Below are positions 49,045-60,789 of a stretch of DNA of 64,000 nucleotides, in pieces. Every line of letters begins with the position of its first letter. The stretch's first letter is position 1. A model generated the notes under the pieces. The model ran no database searches. It saw only the letters and a list, made by a program, of their open reading frames with translations, and had not been told where the DNA came from. This DNA comes from Fasciolopsis buskii (Eukaryota > Platyhelminthes > Trematoda > Plagiorchiida > Fasciolidae). Location: assembly GCA_008360955.1 (NCBI GenBank), contig LUCM01001910.1, positions 65,358 to 129,357 on the forward strand, written 5' to 3'. A program made the translations under genes and the position numbers.

Positions 49045-50421
49045 GTGAGCGAAAAGTTTGTTCTTCCGTCATTAATTGATGTTTGCCAGTTTAATTATAT
49101 TGCACTTCATTACGTGTTCTATGCACTGTCGATTTTGGTTACAGTCACTTATTTCTCCAGCATAATTACCGTTGGTAATCTTCTAACTTGAAAATTGCTT
49201 TGACTAGCTCAAAACCACTTCGGTCTTGCGGACAGCACCCGTCTGTTTACCTCAAAATTTTTAAGGTTTAAGCTTTCTTGACAGTCGTGAAGTATCAATC
49301 TCTCAAAAATCTTCGAGGTGCTTTCCATTCTTTCGAGGCCACGAAGTATTTTGCCTCGATGGGTTTATCTAATGACGGCATCAGTGGAATGGAGAGAAAC
49401 GGTCTTGATGCATTGCTTCAGAACAACTGTACACTTCACTTCAGTCTTTGCATACTCACCCAAATGGGGCAACAATGTCCCCTATCCAGAACTGTTGAAA
49501 CTTTCAAAATTGGCCTATGCTGTCTCCTGAATGCTCATACAGGATCCCACTTCCGTGATCACTCCTACTAGGCCAGATACAAAGTTCTCCTCTCGCTTCA
49601 TTATTCGTGTGTCAGGTGATCCGGTTTCGGGCGTCGATAGTCAGGCTGTCGTTGGGATTGCTCTGAGCATGCGAGAGGGCGTGGGCTGTTAGACTGGATT
49701 CCAGTCAACAGCCGTTTATGTGCATTGAGATTGAGTGATTCTGTACTTGTCAGCAGTAATCGACTGAAGCGTCGCTGTTTGTTCATCGTATTTGTATGTC
49801 CTGATTTTAGCCCTCCATAGGTGAAAGACGAGTTCTACCGGAGCGATGCCTAAAACCATGGCAGGGTTTGCGGCGGTGTGTATATTTGTTCATGAAACCC
49901 TATTCTAGTGCGATTCTCTGGAGGCTAACGGACTACAGGAGTCGGGTCATTGCTTTACTTTGTCTGAACCCAAATATTCCCTTATCGATCTTCCGCGTGC
50001 CGTGAAAAGGTTAATACATGGAGACTTGAAAGGGTATCAGCGTAGAAACAACTTGCCGAATGTGCAGGGAGTCTGAATGTTTCATAATTTAACTTTTGGA
50101 AAGCCCAAAAATGTACGGCAAGTTATAGTTGGATCGCGGTTGGCTGAGAGAGACCGAAGATATAAGAAACTCAAAAATACACAGCTACTTACTCACTTGA
50201 AATAAACAAAGTCACAGGTTTGGGTTCCTCAGAGGTAAATGTATGGTAGGTGAGTATAGTTACATTCTCGACACTAATCTTAAGCCAGAGAGTGTGACAC
50301 CAGTGCGTGAGTAATAAATGGGTGGATTCGGATTCAGTGCCTTCCAAGTGCTAAAGATAAAAATGGATGTTAAACTTTCCGTTTTATTCGTACAACATTG
50401 ACCTTTTTCCAATACCTTCAG
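49045..50421 (+). other. KPNA4: Importin alpha intron 4
   Basis: A 1377-bp intron, donor GTGAGC, acceptor ATACCTTCAG. Its middle (49430-49872) is an RTE endonuclease remnant. 49873-50421 has no feature I recognise. Confidence 0.75.
49430..49872 (+). pseudogene. RTE-type LINE endonuclease remnant in intron 4
   Basis: Frames give TQMGQQCPLSRTVETFKIGLCC, matching the RTE start VGQQC.L.RTL..L.ID.CC, then LLDWIPVNSRLCALRL (about 49690-49730) and CLFIVF plus VKDEFYRS (about 49770-49845). Stops and shifts separate the blocks. It ends abruptly near 49872, where the related copy ending at 63035 continues into other RTE sequence. Three copies of this segment exist in the window, including the two in the duplicated blocks. 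Confidence 0.72.
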
Positions 50422-50676
50422 GTACGTTACGTTACGGAACAAAACGCGGTCCCAGCTTTGTGCAAAATGCTTTCCGAGCGCGACGCTCAAGTTGTTCAAG
50501 TTGTTCTTGATGGACTCTCCAATATTTTGGCAGCGTCAGGAGAGAACTTGGAACAGGTCACTACTGCAATTGAAGTATGTGGTGGTTTGGATCAAATTGA
50601 AGCTCTACAAGAACACCATAATATAGACATTTATAGACTGGCCTATGGAATAATCGAGCGGTACTTTGGAGAAGGC
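50422..50676 (+). CDS. KPNA4: Importin subunit alpha, exon 5 (last ARM repeats)
   Basis: Codons 405-489, phase 0 both ends; acceptor CCTTCAG, donor GTAAGT (50677). It reads VRYVTEQNAVPALCKMLSER, then DAQVVQVVLDGLSNILAASG, CGGLDQIEALQEHHNIDIYR and LAYGIIERYFGEG. VVQVVLDGLSNIL and CGG(L)..IE.LQ.H.N.DIY..AY.II are hallmarks of ARM 9-10 in KPNA3/4-type proteins. ARM 10 takes part in binding the export factor CAS/CSE1. An identical copy lies at 59614-59868. Confidence 0.96.
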
Positions 50677-52610
50677 GTAAGTCAAAATTATGTTATATTT
50701 TCTCTGGGCGTCTTACCTGCGAGTATTCCAATTGAATGCGATCACCTGGTGTTCGTGCGTCTTAACTGTTAAGAGTCGCCTCTTACCAAGTGGCCAACTT
50801 GTAAGCCGTAACAAGTAAAGGCCGGTCGTAATCATTATTCGATATGACAAGGTGTGAGAACCCTAACCAGCTGAATGAATATGGACAGGCTGCCGAGACT
50901 GCACATTGACGTCGTGTGACGGCTTGCGTGCCTCCGTTACCCAACGAGCTTATCTCAAGCCGTACATCCAGTCATACCTGGAAGGTCAGTGGAGAGGCCT
51001 GACGAAGTATTCCCTTGGTTCTCCCAGTCGAGATTTGATCTGAGTTAGCAGCTCCGTCGGAAAGATGAGTGGAAAAATAATAGATCCAACTAGGTGGGCT
51101 TTCACTCAGCTATATCCCGCTGCCTTGCGGTCAGGTTCTTGTTAGAACCAAAGGCACTCCCTAGAAGCACTCGTCCATCAATCCGCATGAGATACCGTCT
51201 CACCTACCTTGGTAGCTACGAGTTGAACGATGGTAGTTCTGCAGTAAAGGTAAATACGCTTATGTCGAAGGTCCGGGCAGCTTACGCTGGACCGGAGCAC
51301 TTGAGATGTCGGCTTGATATATCACTGAAGTTGAAAGCTCGTGTGTAATGTGCCACAGTGCGCTTTGTTCTGTTGTACGGTTGCGAGACGTGGAGTATGC
51401 TTGTGGGAGATGTTAGTCGGTTAGAGGTTTTCGACTATCGATGTCTACGTAGTATCGCTAGGATTGGATGGAGTGACCGGGTGAGTTATATGGAGGTCAG
51501 GAATGTAATACTAGGTTCCGGGTCTCAAAATACCTTGTTTCAGTGTATGAAACATAGTAGACTACGCTGGTTGGGTCACGTGTTGCGTATGGGGAACACT
51601 CGTCTACCACACCTTGTCCTGTTTTGGGTTTCTCCCACGGCGTGGAAGAAGGCACGTGAAGGTCAGCAGATGACAGCGACTTGGAGTGAAAAAATATACA
51701 GCGAACTTAGGTAAGGTAGATGTCTCACATTTTCATCCCCGTGGTTTGGGTTCGAAAGGCTCGTCAACTAACTGTCTGGCGACACTGGGATATGGCTATG
51801 AACCGCGAACAGTGGCGATCGTGTTGTCATTTTCTATCGAATGAGGATGATTGAAAGAGTGCGTTTGTGAAGTTAGACTGTGTTCCGTGTGTTGGCTGCA
51901 GTGGCGTTTTATCTTTTTCTGCCTGTGTAGGTTCACACTCCCTGTTCTCCTTGGATGTTCACTCTTTTTATAGAAATGTGTGACTCTGGGGAAAAGGCAG
52001 CGGTCAGTGAGACTCGCATTGCTGTTTGACGCTGAACGATGATAGTGATGACACGAAGTGGCTAAATGCCGTAGTTTTCGCAATCCTCACTCTAATTTAC
52101 TCTAAAATGTAAGAAAATCTGAGCATGTGTCTAACATTTTCCGGGTTGGGTCGCGAAGGTTGAGATGAATTTACTACAGCACCTAGAGGTGAATTTAGTT
52201 TGACAGGTAACAATAATTGAAGTTTTTTTCTCACGAAAAATGGTCGGTCTCCAGTTTACGCATTCGTTGAAGTCAACAAGCAGCCCACGTATTTCCCGGT
52301 TTGCTAGTCGCGGCGTGTCACAGCATACACTTACCACTAGTCTGCTTAGGGATCAAGTGTCGACGGAGCTGCATGTCCAAATTAATGTCCTATCTAGAAT
52401 TAGTTGGCATTACTGTTCCTCCATACTTGTCATGCGTGCAGAAGCTACTGTGTTCAGGTGACCGAGTGCTTCTCACATTTCTTTATCATGAGATGCTTGT
52501 TTTGGCTTGGTGGGTTCGAATTTCAGTTCTGTACTGGCTTGTAAACAGTTGCTGAGCTGAAAATGCTCCCATAACTTTCGGGTGCTTCTGCTATTGTCAT
52601 ATCCTTTCAG
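50677..52610 (+). other. KPNA4: Importin alpha intron 5
   Basis: A 1934-bp intron, donor GTAAGT, acceptor ATCCTTTCAG. It contains RTE leader-like sequence (50880-51093) fused to an RTE C-terminal region (51094-51854). 51855-52610 has no recognised element. Confidence 0.75.
50880..51854 (+). pseudogene. RTE-type LINE with internal deletion: 5' leader plus C-terminal domain
   Basis: 50880-51093 matches the leader-like repeat at 57880-58140 (TGCCTCC..TACCCAAC..GCTTATC, CCTGGAAGGTCA, CCTTGCGG..AGGTTCT). 51170-51345 and 51358-51714 read MRYRLTYLGSY, KVRAAYAGPEHL, VRFVLLYGCETWSMLV, FDYRCLRSIARIGW and LRWLGHVLRMG, the RTE C-terminal region. WRHWDMAMNREQWRSCCHFL (about 51779-51838) is the usual RTE C-terminus, ending at TGA 51852-51854. 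Endonuclease and RT are missing. Stops at 51346-51348 and 51712-51714. Confidence 0.78.
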
Positions 52611-52775
52611 ATGAACGACGACACTAGCACGACCGCCGGTATTGCGGGTGATGAACGGTCTCAGGATATCAACCCTATGTTGGATGCCGGTGCGACCATC
52701 GAATTCAACGCAGCAATGGATGGAACTCTGCAAGGTGGTCAATTATTCAATCAGCATGGCGGATTCGATTTCTGA
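52611..52775 (+). CDS. KPNA4: Importin subunit alpha, exon 6 (C-terminal tail)
   Basis: Codons 490-543 and TGA, phase 0; acceptor TTTCAG. It reads MNDDTSTTAGIAGDERSQDI, a polar linker, then TIEFNAAMDG and QHGGFDF at the end. Importin alpha proteins end in a poorly conserved acidic tail closing with a G-F-x-F motif (EGFQF in vertebrate KPNA4), which GGFDF matches. It completes a protein of 543 residues, slightly longer than the usual 520 or so. Only the last motif is family-specific, so confidence is a little lower. No AATAAA is visible in the first kilobase downstream. Confidence 0.82.
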   Translation: MNDDTSTTAGIAGDERSQDINPMLDAGATIEFNAAMDGTLQGGQLFNQHGGFDF

Positions 52776-54829
52776 CCGTCTAAAGTCTCACACTTCGCAT
52801 TATGTGGATCAGTGGGGGATTGTGTCCGACATCGTTCACACCGTTGTTTGCCTAGTCTCATCTATGCATTGCTTTTCACATGCGTATAAGCTGCCTCTAA
52901 TTCGTGCCACCAGTTTGCTTGTTCCAATTATGCCAACGCATAAACCCCTGACACGTGCGTCACTCAACTCTCCTCCGTTCTCTACCGGTTTCCCATTCAA
53001 GGCTCTATCTTAAATCTCTACTTTAGACCTCGTCAAATCAACTATTCATTATTACTCATTTCCTAACCTCGTTCATTGGGGCTACACACTCGCTCCGACT
53101 AGCCTTCTGATTGTGCATTTCACAACAAACTCCGAGTGGTTGTGGCCTGTTCACTCCATTCCTTTCTATTTTTCTACACTGGCGTCACATTTTTCGCACT
53201 CTTTCGCGCCACACTTCCCTCAGCTCACAGTTTTCCTACTTCTCTGACGTGCCCCTCTACGGCTTTACTCGGATTTTCCAATTTTGCTCCGAAACCAGTC
53301 TTTTTGTCGCATTACTTGTCCCGCACTAGATTCTTTTTTAGGTGTCTGTAGAAAGTTATGGTTGCCTTGGCTGTTTGCCTTTCACTTTTATCACAATTTG
53401 TTTATTACATCTTCATTTTTATCTCATCTTTGGTTTCATTCTATCTGTCTCTAGCCGATATAGTGTAGCATGTCTTCCTAGCCTCATTAATGATCAACTC
53501 TGCCTTTCCTCAAACTGAACCGTCATTGCTCATTTGTTTGTTTGTTTGTTTGTCTATCTGTGCCAGCATGATTGCGCATGTACAACACCGTTGATCCAAA
53601 CCCAGTCCATTATGCTCCATCTGCTTACTTCTACTCGACGTTTTTGTCATCTCGTGGTTTGTTTGTTCTTTGAATGACTGCCACTTTCCCTTCAACCCTG
53701 TTCTCGAACTTTGCCTTTGTCTTTCGGTACGGTTGTGCCCATTTGCCTTTTCCTGACGAACTGCCTGATGAGAATTACTTCACTCTTCTCTGCAATTTTT
53801 TTGGTCTTCCAGTGGTTTTTCAGCTTGTATTCTATACGGTGCCATTTTGCGTTTTTTGCCGCATGTCTGTGATTCTTTTTTCGAGTTGCTCCGCGTCTCG
53901 CAAGCTCGAATTTTCCCACTCTTGTGTGGTGTGCAACCCTCGATTTTGAAAATTTTCAATCTTTGCATCCACTCACCAATTTTTTAATCTACCTTGTCTT
54001 TCTTCAGTACCTATTAGTCTTTGTCTTCTTCATGCAACTCCTTTTGCCTAGTTACGGGCTGGTCAATCCGTTTTTTGCGTGTACATATCTTCAAAAAGAT
54101 TTTGCTCCCAAATCCCCTTCCGCTCGTTGAAATCCCTCGGTGCATCAACAGCTTTTGTCCTTCATTCCATTTAATCACTTGGAACTTCGTTTGGGAGAAT
54201 TCCTTGCGCTGACAGCGGCCCGTCATGTCATCGCACATTATTGCTCCGTCTCAATATGCTGACGTCGGTTTGTGTCCGCAGATGCTGGTCTCTGTCGCCA
54301 GCACAGGGGTTACCTGAGACTAGTAACTTATCGGATAGCTAGATTTCGTCGTTTTCCGAATACAACTGTCGTCGTCAAAAATATCCGTAAAATAATAATT
54401 AGCTTTGACCTCATTGCCCCGTACCTTTGCTTATACACTTGTCACCGCTTCCAGGTGTTTTCACGGCCCAACCAAAAGGGGTGTAATACCCAGTTGTTAT
54501 CCTCTTCGTTTGATCTTGATCTGTTCACCAATGTGTTATTAAACCCCATTCACCCACATGAACAAATGACCTCACAGTCTGCGTAATCACTGGGATGATG
54601 TCTTAAGAACATGAGCTATTTGCCTAATGTACACATTATTCGGTGGACCGATGAATAAGCCATTTGTTTTCAACCGTTTCCATTCTTGGTTTCTTATCTC
54701 GTTACTTAAGTTGCGATGAAGGCAATGACGAGAACAAGAAATATGAATGAAGTCTTTTCTATCGTTACTCTTAAGCAAGTTTCCAATGGTAACGTTGCGC
54801 CACGGTGTCTATTCAGGCCGTCCTGTGAG
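52776..54829. other. 3' flank of importin alpha; no second gene seen
   Basis: It begins with the untranslated end of the importin gene; the poly(A) site is not evident. A (TTTG)n run lies at 53533-53552. Frames on both strands around 53674-54238 overlap each other and are unrecognised. An ATTAAA at 54538-54543 is too distant to trust as the gene's signal. Confidence 0.4.
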
Positions 54830-55430
54830 GGCTTGTGTTGGTGGACATGTACATCGGAGGCCTTGTGGTATGGCGTCATATGTTTATGTATATATATATA
54901 TATACATATACCAGCTATGCAGAATAGCTCATCTCTGGTCGCAAAATGCAATTACGCCTGGACGGTCCGCTAGCAGAATCCTGACTAAGTGGTCTCCTGG
55001 TTCTATGAGTCGTTCGGTTTGAGCTGGAAATTCAGTCGACCACTAGTAGAATAACTGGCCCGAGCAGATGGGTTTCCACCCGACTACTCCCTTGCGGACA
55101 CATTCTCGTCAAAAATAAAAGGTTTGGTAGAAGACTAGTTGATATCCGGCTTAGCGGCTAGACTTCTTAGCAGTGCCCTTTCCAAACTACCACGGACCGC
55201 ACTAACGAGAATTCCGCACTGCATCGGTCATCGCGCAGGGTGATCAGGACCGCGCTACCCTATTGCTTCGAGCAGGGTGGGTAGTGGTAAGTATGCTTCT
55301 CAGAACTCCCGTGCTGCCTTAACGTCCCATTTCTTTTTAGGTAAGGCTTTTGAGTATAAGGCTCCGGTCAGCGTTTTTTGCGGTATAGTCAGCCGCTAAG
55401 TGCCGGTTCCCCGGATGTTTCAATCGCTTT
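54830..55430 (+). repeat. RTE leader-like repeat, copy 1, with (TA)n run
   Basis: Related along its length to 57880-58440. Shared blocks include AGTCGGGT-like and GGGTTTCCACCCGACT..CCCTTGCGG (55067-55096 versus 58079-58111) and CGGTCATCGCGCAGGGTGAT (55222 versus 58243, ending CAGGACCGCGC). A TA run occupies 54888-54910. An RTE endonuclease follows both copies, so I infer this is the element's 5' leader. Confidence 0.65.
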
Positions 55431-55689
55431 TTCTAAAAGAAACCTCACCGGCCTTCATCCGACGTAAGGTGTCGCGAATTATTGTGACGTGGTAGATTTA
55501 TCTGATCTTGGCATCGGTGAGAGGAGGCATAAGTGTTCACTCCATATGGATGCCTCACTGGCTGCACAATAACCACAGGCAGCAGGCTGCCCCAGCTAGA
55601 AAATGATGCAAATTCCGTCTCCGGAACGAACATATAACATCCCACTCCCGTAGTCGATTTTCTTTGCCGCGAGCACGACCTCATTCTTT

Positions 55690-56200
55690 AGATTTCTCTG
55701 TAACTGTCAAGTGGTCTGTTTTCGGGGCTCGTGCCGTCTGCGTCGGAATCGCTCTGAACACGAGCAGAGAGCACACTTCCAAAATGGATTTCGGTCAACG
55801 CAGTTCAGTTGGGTAGGCCTGTTCATGTGAAGAGCGGTTGACTGTAACGTTGATGTTTGTTTATCCTTCTACCGGTTGCAGTTCTCCTAAGGCCAGAGAC
55901 GAGTCCTGAAGCGATACGTCGCTGTGGTTGTTGTTGGTGGTTTCAATACTCAGTTTGGATCTTTGTAGAAGGTAAAGTCATATTTGAAGCCCGTTCGCTG
56001 TTCCAGGCTGTCAAACCGACAGTCGCATCCAAATTCCTCAGCATAATCGGGGTGGGCCTCAGGCTCCGTTCAGCTGTTCGCGCTCAGCGTATCTTGGAAT
56101 GCTCCCAATTGACTGTGAATCTCTTAGTCTCTGCTGAGGAATAAGTGCGCACTGTGTTCTCGTCGAAATGTTCCCACTAAAGTGCAAAGACGGACGAATA
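55690..56200 (+). pseudogene. RTE-type LINE endonuclease remnant
   Basis: Near 55790 the frame gives WISVNAVQL (expected WIPVNSRL). Around 55925-55970 VVVVGGFNTQFGSL corresponds to the endonuclease VVVAGDFNAQ.G.L, with GDFN changed to GGFN. Further downstream are weak matches only. Several frames are needed to read it. Confidence 0.62.
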
Positions 56201-56489
56201 CCCAGCTTTCTTCACCGAGCCTTCCACTGATTCCAAACCAACCACGGGGTGGCACATGAAGCATGCGACTGTTTGCTCACCTGCATCTGCGGCGAAGGGG
56301 TCTACTGGGAACCCAGGATTTCTAGCCTCATTCGGAGGGAGTATGGAATAAGCAATCAGTCATCAGTTCCCAGATGATTCGTTACCCCCAGATCGTTCTC
56401 CTACCTTGTGGGTTAGACCATCTGGTCAGAGGTTAGGATACCTAAGTTAATCCTACTCAGGTTTGGACAGCCCACTGAACGCAGATGGT

Positions 56490-57831
56490 TAACTGTCGAT
56501 ATGGAGGCGGATGATAGAGAAGCTGTCATACGTGGTGCTCTCTACATGTTGTTTACTTACGTGTATAGTGATGTGCTTGGTTGGCACTTCTCCATCACAG
56601 TACATCGTTAAACAACCGCGAATCCCACTGATCGTTGTCTTTGACACCATATTACTGTTTCTGGTAGAAGTAGTAGACATTGGATAGTCAGGGAGTGCAC
56701 CTACAAGATTATGGAAGGGAAAGGAAGCCATTATAGTCACAAAGAGTGCAATCTGACTGCATACGAACATCTCTTCAGTCATTCTGAATCAACAGAAAAT
56801 TAAAACGATCTCTACTGTTCACGGTTTGCTGCCTTATCCATCAGTGTCTAGCCAACTGGCAAAGGAATTTTCGGATCCCAGCCGGAAGGAAGTGAGAGAC
56901 CTACTCTACTTCAGTCTGCAGACTTTCTCATTCCGCGCTGCCACGTCTTCTGCTGGTCTCCATGTGGCTTCTTCCTGATCTGAGTCCCAGCCGGGACTCA
57001 GGACAGCTGTATCCAACCAGCAGTCTCCCTGGGCTTCGGATAAGAGAAAAAGGCTACTTTTCGATGGCTAGCAGTGACCAACGTAGGCCCAGGTTCCCTG
57101 AGTAAGAAACCACGGTCAGGCGGCAGTAGCGTCGAAGGCGAGGCGGCTTATCGCTTGATCGCCGTTCCCCCCTCGCCAGAGTCCGCTGCTGGTGCTATGG
57201 CGTGCCGTGTGGACCGCCATTAAAATGAGGCCACTTTGTTGCACCCCACGGATCAGGGAAAGTTTTCCAGAAAAGGCGCCTGAACTGGCCACAGACTCAT
57301 CCGGAGTGACGCCGTTTCCTTGTAGACCGCGCTTGGTTGCGCAGAGTATTCCTCGACTAGAGAAGGTCTACTCCAGACCGGGCTACCGAAAAGTACAATA
57401 GCCCACAAGGCAAACAATCATGAACAAGTCTGATTTCGCAGCGGACGTTTTATGCTTTGCGCTCACGCATAGGAATAATCTTCCACCGTACTCAGTTGCT
57501 TGTTCCCCTGACGATTCATAATGGCCCACTCCCTTCCACTCTTCTCATAGAATGGGGAACTTCAGTCGGCTGTACTGGTGGTAGAATCACTGGAATAAGT
57601 TGTCTGATCTCTTGCGTCTTTTTTGAGCTGGCAATGAAACCACCGGATTCACTTCCACTGGCTGATGTCCATCTTTGTCCTGGATGCCTTCTCAAACCAG
57701 CCACGTTTGATATGCGAACGATGATGACCGTAGGGCATGGCGAACTCGTACAGGGGACATCTCAACCACCGATGTGTATGGTATCCATGCGACTCCCATT
57801 CGATACCCCAGTTCTGTCGTCTGACTGACAT
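56490..57831 (-). pseudogene. Possible Merlin-like DNA transposase remnant
   Basis: On the minus strand from 57831: WLRCPLYEFAMPYGHHRSHI, then KRGWFEKASRTKMDISQWK, stop, and farther on SSDSTTSTAD, stop, SSPFYEKSGREWAI. This resembles the N-terminal part of Merlin/IS1016-type transposases: WRCP..C......IR.GSWFE.S.L...., then (L)S..T..DW.SF.REVC. Merlin elements are known in flatworms. The distal part (56489-56782) has a possible C...V.D....T.....I stretch but no clear DDE residues. Call based on motif resemblance only. Confidence 0.4.
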
Positions 57832-57879
57832 TTTTTTCTAATTCTTCCGAGAACTTTTGTCTGCGCTTCTTCCAGGTGA

Positions 57880-58600
57880 CTTCATCTTGACTTAGTGTGA
57901 TGGCTTATGTGCCTCCATCACCCAACTGGCTTATCCCGAGCCGAGGATCCAATCATGCCTGGAAGGTCAATGGGTAAAGGCATGACGGAGTAGTCTCCTG
58001 GTCCTCCAGGTTGGGGTTGGTTTAAAATGACAACTCAGTCAGATAGCTGAATAGAAAAATAACTGACTCAAGTAGACGGGCTTCCCCTCAGCCATTTCAT
58101 GTTGCCTTGCGGGCAAGTTCTCATTAGAACCAAAGGTTTTGTTTCGGAATTCTGGTCGTTCTGCTTAGTAGCTGAACTCCCTGGCAGTATTCCTCCAAGA
58201 AAAACACTTCAATTAGTAGGACAAACTGAATTCCATAATGTATCGGCTGTTGCGCAGGGTAATCAGGACCGCGCCACTCATTGTTTCGAACAGGATGAGT
58301 CGTGATAAGCATACGCCCGCACTAAATTCCCGTGCTGGGTTAATTCCTCGTCACCTGATGGGTAAGAACTGTGAATCAGAGGTCCCGGTAAGGACTCTCC
58401 AAGGGAAATCTCTGCGGTTTGGGCAGCCGCGAAGTACAGATCACCCAAATATCTCTAGTATCCTTTCCACGGGTAACTTTTTTAATTTCCGTTATTTCGA
58501 TGTGGGAATGACGCACGTCGCCATGAAGAATTGAGGTTCAATGAGTTCGTCTAATTGCAGTATTAGGAGAAGGAGAAAAAAACAGTTCGGACGCATTACC
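57880..58600 (+). repeat. RTE leader-like repeat, copy 2
   Basis: Homologous to 54830-55430 and, in its first part, to 50880-51093. It runs into an RTE endonuclease start at about 58600 (QLGAFNLRTLSQIGQQ-like, in mixed frames), consistent with being the 5' leader of that element. Confidence 0.65.
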
Positions 58601-59064
58601 TAGACAAAAGTATTCACTTCAGTTGGGTGCCTTCAATCTCCGCACACTCAGTCAAATAGGGCAACAATGTCCCCTAGCCAGAACTGTTGAAACTTTCAAA
58701 ATTGGCCTATGCTGTCTCCTGAATGCTCATACAGGATCCCACTTCCGTGATCACTCCTACTAGGCCAGATACAAAGTTCTCCTCTCGCTTCATTATTCGT
58801 GTGTCAGGTGATCCGGTTTCGGGCGTCGATAGTCAGGCTGTCGTTGGGATTGCTCTGAGCATGCGAGAGGGCGTGGGCTGTTAGACTGGATTCCAGTCAA
58901 CAGCCGTTTATGTGCATTGAGATTGAGTGATTCTGTACTTGTCAGCAGTAATCGACTGAAGCGTCGCTGTTTGTTCATCGTATTTGTATGTCCTGATTTT
59001 AGCCCTCCATAGGTGAAAGACGAGTTCTACCGGAGCGATGCCTAAAACCATGGCAGGGTTTGCG
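58601..59064 (+). pseudogene. RTE-type LINE endonuclease remnant, second copy
   Basis: From 58657 it is the same sequence as 49465-49872 (offset 9192). Upstream of that it diverges into a more complete RTE 5' end. It carries G at 58677 where the first copy has T at 49485. The switch from related to identical sequence inside an RTE element is where an assembly join is most likely. Confidence 0.7.
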
Positions 59065-60788
59065 GCGGTGTGTATATTTGTTCATGAAACCCTATTCTAG
59101 TGCGATTCTCTGGAGGCTAACGGACTACAGGAGTCGGGTCATTGCTTTACTTTGTCTGAACCCAAATATTCCCTTATCGATCTTCCGCGTGCCGTGAAAA
59201 GGTTAATACATGGAGACTTGAAAGGGTATCAGCGTAGAAACAACTTGCCGAATGTGCAGGGAGTCTGAATGTTTCATAATTTAACTTTTGGAAAGCCCAA
59301 AAATGTACGGCAAGTTATAGTTGGATCGCGGTTGGCTGAGAGAGACCGAAGATATAAGAAACTCAAAAATACACAGCTACTTACTCACTTGAAATAAACA
59401 AAGTCACAGGTTTGGGTTCCTCAGAGGTAAATGTATGGTAGGTGAGTATAGTTACATTCTCGACACTAATCTTAAGCCAGAGAGTGTGACACCAGTGCGT
59501 GAGTAATAAATGGGTGGATTCGGATTCAGTGCCTTCCAAGTGCTAAAGATAAAAATGGATGTTAAACTTTCCGTTTTATTCGTACAACATTGACCTTTTT
59601 CCAATACCTTCAGGTACGTTACGTTACGGAACAAAACGCGGTCCCAGCTTTGTGCAAAATGCTTTCCGAGCGCGACGCTCAAGTTGTTCAAGTTGTTCTT
59701 GATGGACTCTCCAATATTTTGGCAGCGTCAGGAGAGAACTTGGAACAGGTCACTACTGCAATTGAAGTATGTGGTGGTTTGGATCAAATTGAAGCTCTAC
59801 AAGAACACCATAATATAGACATTTATAGACTGGCCTATGGAATAATCGAGCGGTACTTTGGAGAAGGCGTAAGTCAAAATTATGTTATATTTTCTCTGGG
59901 CGTCTTACCTGCGAGTATTCCAATTGAATGCGATCACCTGGTGTTCGTGCGTCTTAACTGTTAAGAGTCGCCTCTTACCAAGTGGCCAACTTGTAAGCCG
60001 TAACAAGTAAAGGCCGGTCGTAATCATTATTCGATATGACAAGGTGTGAGAACCCTAACCAGCTGAATGAATATGGACAGGCTGCCGAGACTGCACATTG
60101 ACGTCGTGTGACGGCTTGCGTGCCTCCGTTACCCAACGAGCTTATCTCAAGCCGTACATCCAGTCATACCTGGAAGGTCAGTGGAGAGGCCTGACGAAGT
60201 ATTCCCTTGGTTCTCCCAGTCGAGATTTGATCTGAGTTAGCAGCTCCGTCGGAAAGATGAGTGGAAAAATAATAGATCCAACTAGGTGGGCTTTCACTCA
60301 GCTATATCCCGCTGCCTTGCGGTCAGGTTCTTGTTAGAACCAAAGGCACTCCCTAGAAGCACTCGTCCATCAATCCGCATGAGATACCGTCTCACCTACC
60401 TTGGTAGCTACGAGTTGAACGATGGTAGTTCTGCAGTAAAGGTAAATACGCTTATGTCGAAGGTCCGGGCAGCTTACGCTGGACCGGAGCACTTGAGATG
60501 TCGGCTTGATATATCACTGAAGTTGAAAGCTCGTGTGTAATGTGCCACAGTGCGCTTTGTTCTGTTGTACGGTTGCGAGACGTGGAGTATGCTTGTGGGA
60601 GATGTTAGTCGGTTAGAGGTTTTCGACTATCGATGTCTACGTAGTATCGCTAGGATTGGATGGAGTGACCGGGTGAGTTATATGGAGGTCAGGAATGTAA
60701 TACTAGGTTCCGGGTCTCAAAATACCTTGTTTCAGTGTATGAAACATAGTAGACTACGCTGGTTGGGTCACGTGTTGCGTATGGGGAA
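58657..60788 (+). repeat. Near-exact duplicate of 49465-51596 (contains importin exon 5)
   Basis: Every frame in 49601-51590 recurs 9192 bases later with identical residues, including intron sequence, RTE pieces and exon 5 (copy at 59614-59868). It stops at AATGGGGAA-type sequence just before the N at 60789. Because intron sequence is as identical as coding sequence, this is either very recent or an assembly duplicate. Confidence 0.95.
59614..59868 (+). pseudogene. Importin alpha exon 5, duplicate copy
   Basis: Identical to 50422-50676, with the same splice sites. It lies 3' of the gene's last exon and 5' of a duplicate exon 4, so it cannot be spliced in order. I regard it as part of a duplicated or mis-joined contig, not as a working exon. 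Confidence 0.85.
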
Positions 60789-60789
60789 N
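60789..60789. other. Single N: junction of two duplicated blocks
   Basis: The only ambiguous base seen. To its left is the copy of 49465-51596, to its right the copy of 47627-49872. The two source segments are not adjacent in this order in the first copy. Confidence 0.95.

Noticed and set aside
53533..53552. (TTTG)n run as a CRISPR or regulatory repeat
   Set aside because: A simple microsatellite without spacers.
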